From Pseudomonadota bacterium (GTDB lineage: Bacteria > Pseudomonadota > Alphaproteobacteria > Sphingomonadales > Sphingomonadaceae), in NCBI GenBank assembly GCA_023389105.1, contig JAEWEY010000008.1:1-46263 (forward strand): a stretch of 46,263 bases of DNA, written 5' to 3'. A program made the position numbers and the translations under genes. The notes under the pieces were generated by a model that searched no databases, was not told the origin of the DNA, and saw only the letters and a program-made list of their open reading frames with translations. Shown here piece after piece: positions 1-6,935 of this stretch; the first letter of the stretch is position 1; every line of letters begins with the position of its first letter.

Positions 1-2
1 AC

Positions 3-758
3 CTCGTGTGCCTGGGCGGCGCCGTCCCCTCGCTGAACATGATCGCCGGCTTCGACCAGGCCGAGGTCGATCGCTACTTTTCGGATCCGGCGATGTGGGG
101 ACCATCGAACTGGAGGGTCGGCGTCACGACGCAGCCGTTCGAGGTCCAGCACGACGAGCATTACCGCGGCTATCGCAAGCGCCATGGGTCAGGGGATTAT
201 TGCGAGGCGTCGCATCAGCTGGACATGCCTTACGGCTGCCAAACCATCTTCAGCCAGAATGCGGCGGGTTTCATCGGGATTGCCGTGATGCGGGGCAAGC
301 GGGACGGGGCCGCCGACCCGTCGATGGTCGGCCGGTTCCAGCATTTGATCGTCGATCTTGGACGAGCGCTGCGCGCTGAGATGGCTATGGCGGGTCAGGG
401 CACGAAGTTGCGGTTCGACGCGCTCGAACAGTCGTCGGCACCGCTCGTGCTGCTCAACAAGCATGGTTGGGTTTGCGGCATGAGCGACGCCGGCCTCGAG
501 CACCTCGAGGGCGGGGTGCCACTGGTCTTGCGGGGCGCGAGGATTTCCGCCGCCAGCGAAATTGACGACAGCCAGTTGCAGCGCCTGATCGATCGCTTCA
601 GTCATCCCTTGCATCGCGGAAGCGGGCCGGCCCGCCTTCTCCTTCAGCCGCGAGAGGGCACATTATGGCGCCTGCACCTCGTGCCGCTACCGGCGGGTGA
701 ACTTGCGCTTGGGTTCGATGCCAGCCTGGCCATCAGGATCGAGCGCCTCTTTAACTAG
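3..758 (+). CDS. LuxR-type regulator N-terminal sensory region, no HTH (5' partial)
   Basis: The frame is open at the left window edge, so the N-terminus is missing. The 250 visible residues resemble the sensory half of sphingomonad LuxR-type regulators: a GDYCEASHQ-like segment, then an RFDALEQSSAPLVLLNKHG block that looks like a PAS-type core, then a hydrophobic end (WRLHLVPLPAGELALGF). In that family this is followed by an LTPAEA-type start of the DNA-binding HTH. Here the frame stops (TAG) right after RIERLFN, where the HTH should begin, and no HTH is encoded downstream in any frame before the b561 gene. It may be a truncated regulator or a ligand-binding protein that has lost its output domain. 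The family call is inferred from pattern memory; the missing HTH is directly visible. Confidence 0.5.
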   Translation, partial: LVCLGGAVPSLNMIAGFDQAEVDRYFSDPAMWGPSNWRVGVTTQPFEVQHDEHYRGYRKRHGSGDYCEASHQLDMPYGCQTIFSQNAAGFIGIAVMRGKRDGAADPSMVGRFQHLIVDLGRALRAEMAMAGQGTKLRFDALEQSSAPLVLLNKHGWVCGMSDAGLEHLEGGVPLVLRGARISAASEIDDSQLQRLIDRFSHPLHRGSGPARLLLQPREGTLWRLHLVPLPAGELALGFDASLAIRIERLFN

Positions 759-815
759 TTCGCGTGGAAACGAACCAATCTCTGTCGTATCGGTTCTCAC
801 CAAGAGGAGCAGGCC

Positions 816-1448
816 ATGGACAGAATGATCGAGGAGAAGGTGCCGAGTCAGCCGGTGCGCCGCTATTCGAACATGGCGGTCGCGATCCACTGGATCACGG
901 CGGTGCTGGTCCTCTTCCAGATCTGGTTGGGCCTCAGCTTTGGCGACATGGCGCCGGGGCCCGAACGCGCGCAACTTTTCACATGGCACAAGACGATCGG
1001 GGCGCTGATCCTGCTCGCGACGCTGGCGCGGCTGACCTATCGAATGATGAACCCGCCGCCGGAGTTTCCGGCGGACCTGCCCAAGTGGGAGCGCGCTGCG
1101 GCAGTGTGGAATCACCGCATTTTCTACATCCTGCTGATCGGGCTGCCGATCGGCGGTCTGGTCGCCGTTTCAGGCCACGCGAAAGGCCCGACGACGCCGC
1201 TGCTCGGTGGCGTCCCGCTGCCGGTTATCCCCGGAATTTCGGAGTCGATGGCGGAGACGGCCGGTGGGCTTCACGAGGCGCTGGCGTGGGTCCTGATCGC
1301 GTTGATCGTCGTTCACGCCGGAGCGGCGCTCAAGCACCAGTTCGTGGATCGGTCGTCGGCGTCGGGGCGCATGCCGCCGTTCCAGCCGCGCCACGGGGAG
1401 CACGTCGTCATCGCGCAGGGCGACGATCGTCCGTCTGCAGCAGGCTGA
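816..1448 (+). CDS. Cytochrome b561 family membrane protein
   Basis: A 210-residue, four-helix membrane protein of the bacterial cytochrome b561 family, which binds b haem and moves electrons between quinol and periplasmic partners or superoxide. It opens with RRYSNMAVAIHWITAVLVLFQIWLG, the usual first helix. Candidate haem histidines are H25, H58, H153 and H167. The start ATG follows GAGGAG at 804-809 with good spacing. The C-terminal 30 or so residues (after KHQFVDR) are polar and extend past where this family normally ends. They run 41 bp into the end of the convergent MFS gene, so the tail may be a recent extension. The electron donor cannot be inferred from the neighbours. Confidence 0.88.
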   Translation: MDRMIEEKVPSQPVRRYSNMAVAIHWITAVLVLFQIWLGLSFGDMAPGPERAQLFTWHKTIGALILLATLARLTYRMMNPPPEFPADLPKWERAAAVWNHRIFYILLIGLPIGGLVAVSGHAKGPTTPLLGGVPLPVIPGISESMAETAGGLHEALAWVLIALIVVHAGAALKHQFVDRSSASGRMPPFQPRHGEHVVIAQGDDRPSAAG

Positions 1449-2592
1449 GCATCGCCAACGCGACCGCAGCGAGCATTGCGCTGGTGTAGAAGGTTGCTGA
1501 CGCACCTTCGCGGTCCCATAGCCAACCGGCACCAAGGCTGGCGAGCAGCCCCGCGATACCGGTTACGAAGTAGAAGGCGCCGAAGCTCGTCGCCCGCAAA
1601 TTTTCGGGCGCGCTGTCGGCGATCATGCGCGAAAAGATGCCCTGGGTCAGTGCCATATGTGCGCCCCACAGGACCGTGCCGAGAACGAGGCCGGTGAAGC
1701 TTTCCGCGCGCGCAAGAATGAGGTTGCCGGCGATCAGCAGCACGATGCCGCTCATCAGGATCGTGCGCGGCGGCACGCGGTCGCTGAGGATGCCGGCGGG
1801 ATAGGCTAAGACAACATAAGCGAGATTGAAGACCGCGAGGGTCAGCGGCGACATCGTTTCGTTCAAACCGACATCGATACCCTTGAGGATGAGGAATGCC
1901 TCGGAGAAGCGGGCAAGGCTGAACAGGAAGCCGACCTGAAGAAGCCGCTTCGTGTCCTTGTCGAGGCCCCGGAAGCCCGCAAATAATGGTGACTTCTTGC
2001 TCGAAGCGATGTGCTGTTCGGGTTCGCGCAGGGCCAGCCACGCGAGCAGGAACGAGATGCCCGCCGGGATCACGGCAATCCAGAAGACTGTCCGGATGTT
2101 GTTGGCGAGCAACGCCATGAGGCCGATGGCGACCAGCGGTGCAAGCAGGGCGCCGACGGTGTCGAGGGATTGACGCAGGCCGAATGCGCGGCCGCGTATC
2201 TCGGGCGGCGTCTCGTCTGCGACCATGGCGTCGCGCGGGCTGCCGCGGATGCCCTTGCCGATGCGGTCGGCGAAGCGAGCAGCCATGACCGCGGGCGCGC
2301 TTGCAGCGAGCGGGAAGAGCGGTTTGCTGAGTGCGGCGAGGCCGTACCCGGCCATGATCCAGGGTTTGCGTTTCTGGCTGCGGTCCGAGAGACGGCCGGC
2401 GTAGAGCTTGGCGAAATTAGCGGTCGCTTCGGCGACGCCGTCGATGGCGCCGAGCGCGGTCGCGGGAAGGCCGAGGACGAGCGTGATGAAGGCGGGTAGC
2501 AGCGCGTGATAGATCTCGCTCGACAGGTCCATGAAGAGGCTGACGAAGCCAAGAACCCAGACGTTGCGGGGAAGGGAGGGACGCTGCGACAC
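1408..2592 (-). CDS. MFS transporter, probable drug/metabolite exporter
   Basis: A 394-residue inner-membrane protein of the major facilitator superfamily with about 12 predicted helices. The loop after helix 2 reads AGRLSDRSQKRKPW (the MFS GxLaDRxGRrxx-type motif), and the DRIGKGIRGSPRDAM segment after helix 4 is typical of one exporter clade. The second half repeats the loop as AGILSDRVPPR. The start is GTG at 2592; no clear Shine-Dalgarno sequence is visible, so the start is uncertain. It is divergent from a MarR gene across an 86-bp gap holding a perfect 12-bp palindrome, the usual arrangement for a MarR-controlled efflux pump. The substrate is unknown. Confidence 0.82.
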   Translation of the reverse strand: MSQRPSLPRNVWVLGFVSLFMDLSSEIYHALLPAFITLVLGLPATALGAIDGVAEATANFAKLYAGRLSDRSQKRKPWIMAGYGLAALSKPLFPLAASAPAVMAARFADRIGKGIRGSPRDAMVADETPPEIRGRAFGLRQSLDTVGALLAPLVAIGLMALLANNIRTVFWIAVIPAGISFLLAWLALREPEQHIASSKKSPLFAGFRGLDKDTKRLLQVGFLFSLARFSEAFLILKGIDVGLNETMSPLTLAVFNLAYVVLAYPAGILSDRVPPRTILMSGIVLLIAGNLILARAESFTGLVLGTVLWGAHMALTQGIFSRMIADSAPENLRATSFGAFYFVTGIAGLLASLGAGWLWDREGASATFYTSAMLAAVALAMLSLLQTDDRRPAR

Positions 2593-2654
2593 GCGTGCGG
2601 CATGCGGACAATCGCGGCGGCACGCAACTGAACTTCCGGCAACATTGCGCCGTC

Positions 2655-2666
2655 ACAAATATTTGT
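2655..2666. promoter_or_regulatory. 12-bp palindrome, candidate MarR operator
   Basis: ACAAATATTTGT is a perfect palindrome midway between the divergent MFS and MarR starts. MarR proteins bind AT-rich palindromes of this kind. On the plus strand it fills the 16-bp spacer between TTGCGC (2645-2650) and TAGGCT (2667-2672), a weak -35/-10 pair. If those are real, the marR transcript would begin almost at its ATG. Binding is inference. Confidence 0.5.
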
Positions 2667-2678
2667 TAGGCTGCAATC

Positions 2679-3089
2679 ATGTTCGGCAATAGCTCACCCG
2701 ACGCGCTCGCGGCGCGATTCACCGCCGTCACCCATCAATGGGTGGTCGAGGGCCCCAACGAGCGGGTCGACCGCGCGCGGCGCAAGCTGCTCGGCGCGAT
2801 CCAGAGCAAGGAGCCGGCGACGCTCAATCAGGTGGCCGAGGTGATCGGCCGCGGTGCACCGGCGGTCAGCCGCTCGGTGGACGCGCTTGTACGTTCGGGC
2901 CTGGTCGAGCGCACGCACGATCCAGGCAACCGGCGGCGGCTTTGTCTGCGACTGACGCAAGACGGCAAAGACCAGCTCGCGTCGCGCGTCGCCGGCGCGG
3001 CCTCACTGCGCGAGAAAATGGGCCGGCTGGCGCAAAGTGAACTCCGCGCCGTCGAGCGTGCGATCGAAATCCTCGAACGCGGGGTCTAG
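2679..3089 (+). CDS. MarR family transcriptional regulator
   Basis: A 136-residue winged-helix protein. The recognition region (residues about 48-70, TLNQVAEVIGRGAPAVSRSVDALVRSGLV) is followed by a wing with the family pattern D81-P-G-N-R-R-R and then LRLTQDG. The last third is helical, suiting a dimer interface. It is divergent from the MFS exporter and probably represses it and itself through the palindrome at 2655-2666; an effector would release the repression. There is only a weak Shine-Dalgarno sequence (TTAGG) before the ATG. The stop codon overlaps that of the convergent small basic gene: CTAG at 3086-3089 supplies TAG on both strands. Confidence 0.85.
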   Translation: MFGNSSPDALAARFTAVTHQWVVEGPNERVDRARRKLLGAIQSKEPATLNQVAEVIGRGAPAVSRSVDALVRSGLVERTHDPGNRRRLCLRLTQDGKDQLASRVAGAASLREKMGRLAQSELRAVERAIEILERGV

Positions 3090-3310
3090 CCTTTCGCGTT
3101 TCGGCGGCGGGTTTCCCAACCCTTCTTGGCCGCGGCACTGCGACTCGACGAGCGTCCGCCGCCTTCGTTCTTGCCGCCCTTGTCCTGCTTGTTGACCGTC
3201 CGCCACGCGCGCTCTTCGGCTTCCTTCTTGCCGACGCCGCGCTTCTCGTAGCTTTTTTCGATATGGTCGGCCTTGCGCTCCTGCTTGGCCGTATACGCAC
3301 CTCGGGGCAT
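3086..3310 (-). CDS. Small basic Lys/Arg/Gly-rich protein (KGG-like, often called plasmid stabilisation protein)
   Basis: A 74-residue, very basic protein. The first half is a conserved module (MPRGAYTAKQERKADHIE, then EKRGVGKKEAEERAWRTVNK); the second half is low-complexity Gly/Ser/Lys with a KKGWETRRR tail. Proteins like this are common in alphaproteobacteria and are loosely annotated as plasmid stabilisation proteins, although they are chromosomal. A nucleic-acid-binding or stress role is plausible but unproven. ATG at 3310 is preferred over the GTG one codon upstream because GGAGG lies 6 nt before the ATG and only 3 nt before the GTG. The upstream region carries two CAAACGTT repeats. Confidence 0.7.
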   Translation of the reverse strand: MPRGAYTAKQERKADHIEKSYEKRGVGKKEAEERAWRTVNKQDKGGKNEGGGRSSSRSAAAKKGWETRRRNAKG

Positions 3311-3323
3311 CACTCGCCTCCTT

Positions 3324-3353
3324 CAAACGTTACTTCGCCCATGCAAACGTTTG
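3324..3353. promoter_or_regulatory. Paired CAAACGTT repeats upstream of the small basic gene
   Basis: CAAACGTT occurs at 3324-3331 and again at 3344-3351, exactly 20 bp apart (two helical turns). The second copy is part of a perfect 10-bp palindrome, CAAACGTTTG (3344-3353). The pair sits in the gap between the small basic gene (start 3310, minus strand) and typA. No GGAAC box at EcfG spacing accompanies it. A regulator site is an inference. Confidence 0.3.
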
Positions 3354-3378
3354 AACCGCGTCGGTGTGCCATGCTGCG

Positions 3379-3407
3379 TTGCAACATCGCACACTTTTGC
3401 CTATGGG
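3379..3407 (+). promoter_or_regulatory. Candidate sigma-70 type promoter of typA
   Basis: TTGCAA (3379-3384), a 17-bp spacer and TATGGG (3402-3407) lie just upstream of typA. They would place the transcript start near 3413 and leave a leader of about 26 nt before the ATG at 3439. Confidence 0.4.
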
Positions 3408-3438
3408 ACCGCCACACTCTTTTTTCCGGAAAATCACA

Positions 3439-5256
3439 ATGAATCTGCGCAACGTCGCGATCATCGCGCACGTCGATCATGGCAAGACGACCCTTGTCGA
3501 CCAGCTGTTCCGCCAGTCGGGCACTTTCCGCGAGAACCAGCGCGTCGAAGAGCGCGCGATGGATTCGAACGACCTCGAGAAAGAGCGCGGCATCACGATT
3601 CTGGCGAAGTGCACCAGCGTCGAATGGAACGGCACGCACATCAATATCGTCGATACGCCAGGCCACGCCGACTTCGGCGCCGAGGTCGAGCGCATCCTGA
3701 GCATGGTCGATGGCGTGATCCTGCTGGTCGACGCCGCCGAAGGGCCGATGCCGCAGACGAAGTTCGTGACCGGCAAGGCGCTGTCGCTCGGCCTGAAGCC
3801 GATCGTCGTCGTTAACAAGATCGACCGCCCGGACGCGCGCGCGCCGGAAGTGCTCGACGAAGTGTTCGAGCTGTTCCTGAACCTCGAAGCCAATGACGAG
3901 CAGCTCGACTTTCCGACGCTCTACGCTTCGGGGCGCGCCGGTTACGCCGGTCGCACCGATGACGTCCGCGAGGGCGACCTGACGCCGCTGTTCCAGACCA
4001 TCGTCGACCATGTGCCGGCGCCGGCGCTGGATCCCGAGGGCGAGTTCAAGATGCTCGCGACGCTGCTCGACCGGGACAATTTCCTCGGCCGTATCCTGAC
4101 CGGCCGCATCGAGAGCGGCACGCTCAACATCAACGATCCGATCCGGGCGATGGACGTCAACGGCACCGTGGTCGAGGACGGCCGCGTGACCAAGCTGTTC
4201 GCGTTCCAGGGCCTGGAGCGGGTGCCGGTCGAGACCGCCAAGGCGGGCGACATCGTCGCCATCGCGGGCCTGATGAAGGCGACCGTGTCGAACACCATCG
4301 GCACGCCGGCGATCACCGAGCCGCTGCATGCGCGCGAGATCGATCCGCCGACGCTGAGCATGACCTTCGCCGTCAACGACAGCCCGTTCGCGGGCAAGGA
4401 CGGCGACAAGGTGCAGAGCCGCGTCATCCGCGATCGCCTGATGCGCGAAGCCGAGGGCAATGTCGCGATCCGCGTCACCGAGACCGTCGGCGGCGAGGCT
4501 TATGAAGTCGCCGGACGCGGCGAGCTCCAGCTCGGTGTCTTGATCGAGACGCTGCGCCGTGAGGGCTTCGAGCTGGGCATCAGCCGTCCACGCGTGCTGT
4601 TTCGCGACGGTCCGTCAGGCCGCGAGGAGCCGTATGAGACCGTGGTCGTCGACGTCGACGACGAGTTCAGCGGCACGGTCATCGACAAGATGGCGATGCG
4701 CAAGGCGGAGATGACCGACATGCGTCCGTCGGGCGGCGGCAAGACGCGCCTGACCTTCTCGGCGCCGTCGCGGGGCCTGATCGGCTATCACGGCGAGTTC
4801 CTGTCCGACACGCGCGGCACGGGCATCATGAACCGGCTGTTCGAGAAGTACGGGCCGCACAAGGGGCCGATCTCGGGCCGCCAGAACGGCGTGCTCATCT
4901 CGATGGAGCAGGGCTCCGCGGTTCCTTACGCGCTGAACGCGCTGGAGGAGAGGGGCATCCTGTTCGTGTCGCCGGGCGAGATGCTCTACGAGGGCATGGT
5001 CATCGGCGAGAATGCGAAGCCGCAGGACCTGGAGGTCAATCCGCTGAAGTCCAAGCAGCTCACCAACTTCCGCGCGTCGGGCAAGGACGAGGGCATCCGC
5101 CTGACGCCGCCGAAGCGGATGAGCCTGGAGCAGGCGATCGCCTACATCCAGGACGACGAGCTGGTGGAAGTGACGCCCAAGGCGATCCGCATCCGCAAGC
5201 GCTACCTCGACCCGCATGAGCGCAAGCGCGAGGCGCGCAAGCTCGAAGCGGCTTAA
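3439..5256 (+). CDS. typA: Ribosome-associated GTPase TypA/BipA
   Basis: A 605-residue translational GTPase related to EF-G. It binds the ribosome and helps 50S assembly and growth under stress such as cold. The G-domain motifs are all present: G1 AHVDHGKT (10-17), G2 around RGITI, G3 DTPGHADF and G4 NKIDRPDA. Domains II-III and the TypA-specific C-terminal domain follow (GLIGYHGEFLSDTRGTG, then NFRASGKDEGIRLTPPKRM). Length matches the family. An upstream in-frame ATG at 3364 exists, but the intervening residues do not resemble TypA; MNLRNVAIIAHVDHGKT at 3439 is the conserved start, with GGAAAA as a weak ribosome site. It is convergent with the EVE gene, with 15 bp between their stops. Confidence 0.97.
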   Translation: MNLRNVAIIAHVDHGKTTLVDQLFRQSGTFRENQRVEERAMDSNDLEKERGITILAKCTSVEWNGTHINIVDTPGHADFGAEVERILSMVDGVILLVDAAEGPMPQTKFVTGKALSLGLKPIVVVNKIDRPDARAPEVLDEVFELFLNLEANDEQLDFPTLYASGRAGYAGRTDDVREGDLTPLFQTIVDHVPAPALDPEGEFKMLATLLDRDNFLGRILTGRIESGTLNINDPIRAMDVNGTVVEDGRVTKLFAFQGLERVPVETAKAGDIVAIAGLMKATVSNTIGTPAITEPLHAREIDPPTLSMTFAVNDSPFAGKDGDKVQSRVIRDRLMREAEGNVAIRVTETVGGEAYEVAGRGELQLGVLIETLRREGFELGISRPRVLFRDGPSGREEPYETVVVDVDDEFSGTVIDKMAMRKAEMTDMRPSGGGKTRLTFSAPSRGLIGYHGEFLSDTRGTGIMNRLFEKYGPHKGPISGRQNGVLISMEQGSAVPYALNALEERGILFVSPGEMLYEGMVIGENAKPQDLEVNPLKSKQLTNFRASGKDEGIRLTPPKRMSLEQAIAYIQDDELVEVTPKAIRIRKRYLDPHERKREARKLEAA

Positions 5257-5271
5257 GGGGACAGGCTCGGG

Positions 5272-5673
5272 TCAGGCTTTTGCCAGCTCGAGCACCTTGT
5301 CCCATTCGTCATCGCGCACGGGCGCGACCGAAAGGCGCGACTGGCGGATCAGCTCCATCTTCGCGAGTGACGGCTCGGCCTTGATCTCTGCGAGCGTGAC
5401 CGGGCGTTCGAGCTTGCGGACGGGCTCAACGCGGACGGACACCCAGTTGGCGTCCTTGGGGTCGGGCTGGCCCTCGCGGACAATCCGCATGATGCCGACG
5501 ACCGCCTTGTCCGACATGCTGTGATAGAGGAACGCTTCGTCGCCAACCTTCATCGCGCGGAGGTGGAGGCGGGCGGCATTGTTGCGCACGCCGTCCCACT
5601 CGGTGCCGCCGTCGCGAACCAGATCGTCCCAGCTGTAGGCCTCGGGCTCCGATTTCATCAGCCAACGCGCCAC
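5272..5673 (-). CDS. EVE domain-containing protein
   Basis: A 133-residue single-domain EVE protein, a PUA-like fold known to bind modified nucleobases in DNA or RNA. It shows the family signature from the first residues: ARWLMKSEPEAYSWDDL, then WDGVRNNAARLHLRAMKVGDEAFLYHS, and VGIMRIVREGQPDP later. The GTG at 5673 is chosen because AGGAG lies about 9 nt upstream and homologues begin at (M)xxWLMKSEP; the longer open frame up to 5733 adds 20 unrelated residues. A match to the general-stress (EcfG) promoter lies about 100 bp upstream at 5772-5795. Its ligand is unknown. Confidence 0.85.
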   Translation of the reverse strand: MARWLMKSEPEAYSWDDLVRDGGTEWDGVRNNAARLHLRAMKVGDEAFLYHSMSDKAVVGIMRIVREGQPDPKDANWVSVRVEPVRKLERPVTLAEIKAEPSLAKMELIRQSRLSVAPVRDDEWDKVLELAKA

Positions 5674-5771
5674 GCCATTCGTCTCCTTCCGAGACAAAGT
5701 CCGATAGCCCCTCGGTGAGCCGAGCGATAGCATCGACGAAGCGCGTGACCGTTGTGTGGATAAGTCAAAAA

Positions 5772-5795
5772 AACGTATGGTTTACAGTTAGTTCC
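5772..5795 (-). promoter_or_regulatory. Candidate EcfG (general stress sigma factor) promoter
   Basis: On the minus strand GGAAC (5795-5791) is followed after 15 nt by CGTT (5775-5772). This fits the alphaproteobacterial EcfG consensus GGAAC-N15/17-CGTT, although 15 is the short end of the range. It would start a transcript near 5765, about 90 nt before the EVE start codon. Confidence 0.4.
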
Positions 5796-5880
5796 TGATT
5801 CCGTCCCGCGAGTCGAACGATTCACCGCCGAATGCTTGGACTCGCGAAAGCCATCTCATAACAAGTCATCAGCGGATTGA

Positions 5881-5969
5881 GAGCGGCCGCTCGGCAGGGA
5901 GCCGAACCGGCCAGACGGGGTGAAGCCCCGCTGGAATTCAAGCGCGCTTTTGCAGCGCCTCCAGCGGGG
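5881..5969 (+). other. Structured 5' leader with alternative hairpins
   Basis: Four inverted repeats are packed into 89 nt: GAGCGG/CCGCTC (5881-5892), CGGC/GCCG (5892-5904), CGGGG (5916-5920) with CCCCG (5926-5930), and CCCCGCTGG (5926-5934) with CCAGCGGGG (5961-5969). The last two share CCCCG at 5926-5930, so only one can form at a time. The hydrolase ATG is 33 nt downstream. An attenuator or RNA switch is possible; so is an old terminator-like remnant, since the same CCCCGCTGG stem core forms terminators elsewhere in the window. Confidence 0.35.
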
Positions 5970-6001
5970 TCATCCCGCCAGTAAGGGCTAGATGCAGAGT
6001 G

Positions 6002-6766
6002 ATGAAGTCAGTCAGCGGACGCGTTGCGTCCGCGATCGCCGGTCTGTTGCTGTTTGCGGGAAGCACCGGCGCGGCGGCGGAAGATCTGAGCGCTCTGCGC
6101 AATATTTCGACAGCCGTGAAAGCACTGGACAGCGCGCCGGCCGCGACCGTTGCAGCGTCCACGGTTAGCGTACAGCCAGCGACGCTGGCGGCCCTGCCGT
6201 CGAGCACGGGCGGCCCGACGGATGCGCTGCTCGGCGCGCCGATGCCAAAGCCGATGGTTCAGCGCGCAGTGTTGGCGCAAGCCCCTGCGTCCGCGCCGGT
6301 CTCGACCTCGATCGGGCGCGAGGCTGCCTGGCTCTACAAGGCCGGCTGGCCCCTTTACGCGCTGGTCGACAAGTATAGTGCCGGCGCCCCACTCGACGAG
6401 CAAGGCAATTGCCTCGCGACCGCCGTCTATTTCGAGGCGCGCGGCGAGAGCCTCGAGGGGCAGCTTGCCGTTGCGCGGGTGGTGATGAACCGCGCCGCCT
6501 CGGGCCGCTATCCGACCGACTGGTGCAGCGTCGTCAAGCAGCCGTGGCAGTTCTCCTTTGTTCGCAACGGCCAGTTCCCCGCGATCAATGAAGGCTCAGC
6601 CGCCTGGGCGCGTGCGCAAGGCGTGGCCCGGCTCGCGATGGCCAATGTGGTGCCGAGCGTTGAATCCGACGTGCTCTGGTATCACGCGACCTATGTCGCG
6701 CCGTCATGGGGCCGGCGTCTCGCGATGGTTCAGAAGATTGGCCTGCACCTCTTCTACCGTAGCTAG
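6002..6766 (+). CDS. Exported cell-wall hydrolase, SleB-like (Hydrolase_2)
   Basis: A 254-residue exported protein. Residues 1-26 form a Sec signal peptide (basic start, AIAGLLLFAGSTGAAA). An Ala/Pro/Thr-rich low-complexity linker follows to about residue 115. The C-terminal domain matches the SleB/Hydrolase_2 family of peptidoglycan hydrolases: NCLATAVYFEARGES with the likely catalytic glutamate E145, then GQLAVARVVMNRA and CSVVKQPWQFSF. It is probably a lytic transglycosylase-type enzyme acting on cell-wall glycan strands in the periplasm. ATG at 6002 is chosen over the GTG at 5999. The leader contains alternative hairpins (5881-5969). Confidence 0.82.
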   Translation: MKSVSGRVASAIAGLLLFAGSTGAAAEDLSALRNISTAVKALDSAPAATVAASTVSVQPATLAALPSSTGGPTDALLGAPMPKPMVQRAVLAQAPASAPVSTSIGREAAWLYKAGWPLYALVDKYSAGAPLDEQGNCLATAVYFEARGESLEGQLAVARVVMNRAASGRYPTDWCSVVKQPWQFSFVRNGQFPAINEGSAAWARAQGVARLAMANVVPSVESDVLWYHATYVAPSWGRRLAMVQKIGLHLFYRS

Positions 6767-6891
6767 ACCACGCGCGACGGCCGGTTATCCGGCTTCGTTC
6801 CCTCCGTTTGGCGCTGCCAGCGTTCGTGCTGGCGATAACCTCGTTCATGCGGGATTCGCAGCGCGCAAGAAGCGGGCCAGCATCCACGTGT

Positions 6892-6914
6892 CGGATTTAC
6901 TTGGGTGAAATCCG
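6892..6914 (+). promoter_or_regulatory. Inverted repeat before the receiver-domain gene
   Basis: CGGATTT (6892-6898) and AAATCCG (6908-6914) form a 7-bp stem with a 9-nt loop, ending 21 nt before the start codon. Two other small hairpins, GCCGG/CCGGC (6780-6793) and GCCAGC/GCTGGC (6816-6833), lie in the same 169-bp gap after the hydrolase stop. It could be an operator half-site pair or a leader hairpin. Confidence 0.3.
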
Positions 6915-6935
6915 GCCTCGTGAAGGGGTCGCTGG

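Larger units (their letters stand above)
5674..6001. other. 328-bp intergenic region between the divergent EVE and hydrolase genes
   Basis: No convincing coding sequence; a minus-strand frame at 5938-6207 is judged a shadow of the hydrolase. It holds a candidate EcfG promoter for the EVE gene (5772-5795), an A/T-rich stretch at 5766-5790, a perfect 12-bp palindrome GAGCGGCCGCTC (5881-5892), and a set of hairpins up to 5969 that would lie in the 5' leader of the hydrolase mRNA. Confidence 0.6.

Noticed and set aside
3324..3438. EcfG promoter before the small basic gene
   Set aside because: CGTT elements occur on the minus strand but no GGAAC lies 15-17 nt upstream of either.
5938..6207. 89-residue minus-strand open frame over the hydrolase leader
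   Set aside because: It overlaps the signal-peptide region of the hydrolase on the other strand and has no ribosome site or family resemblance; better explained by leader structure.
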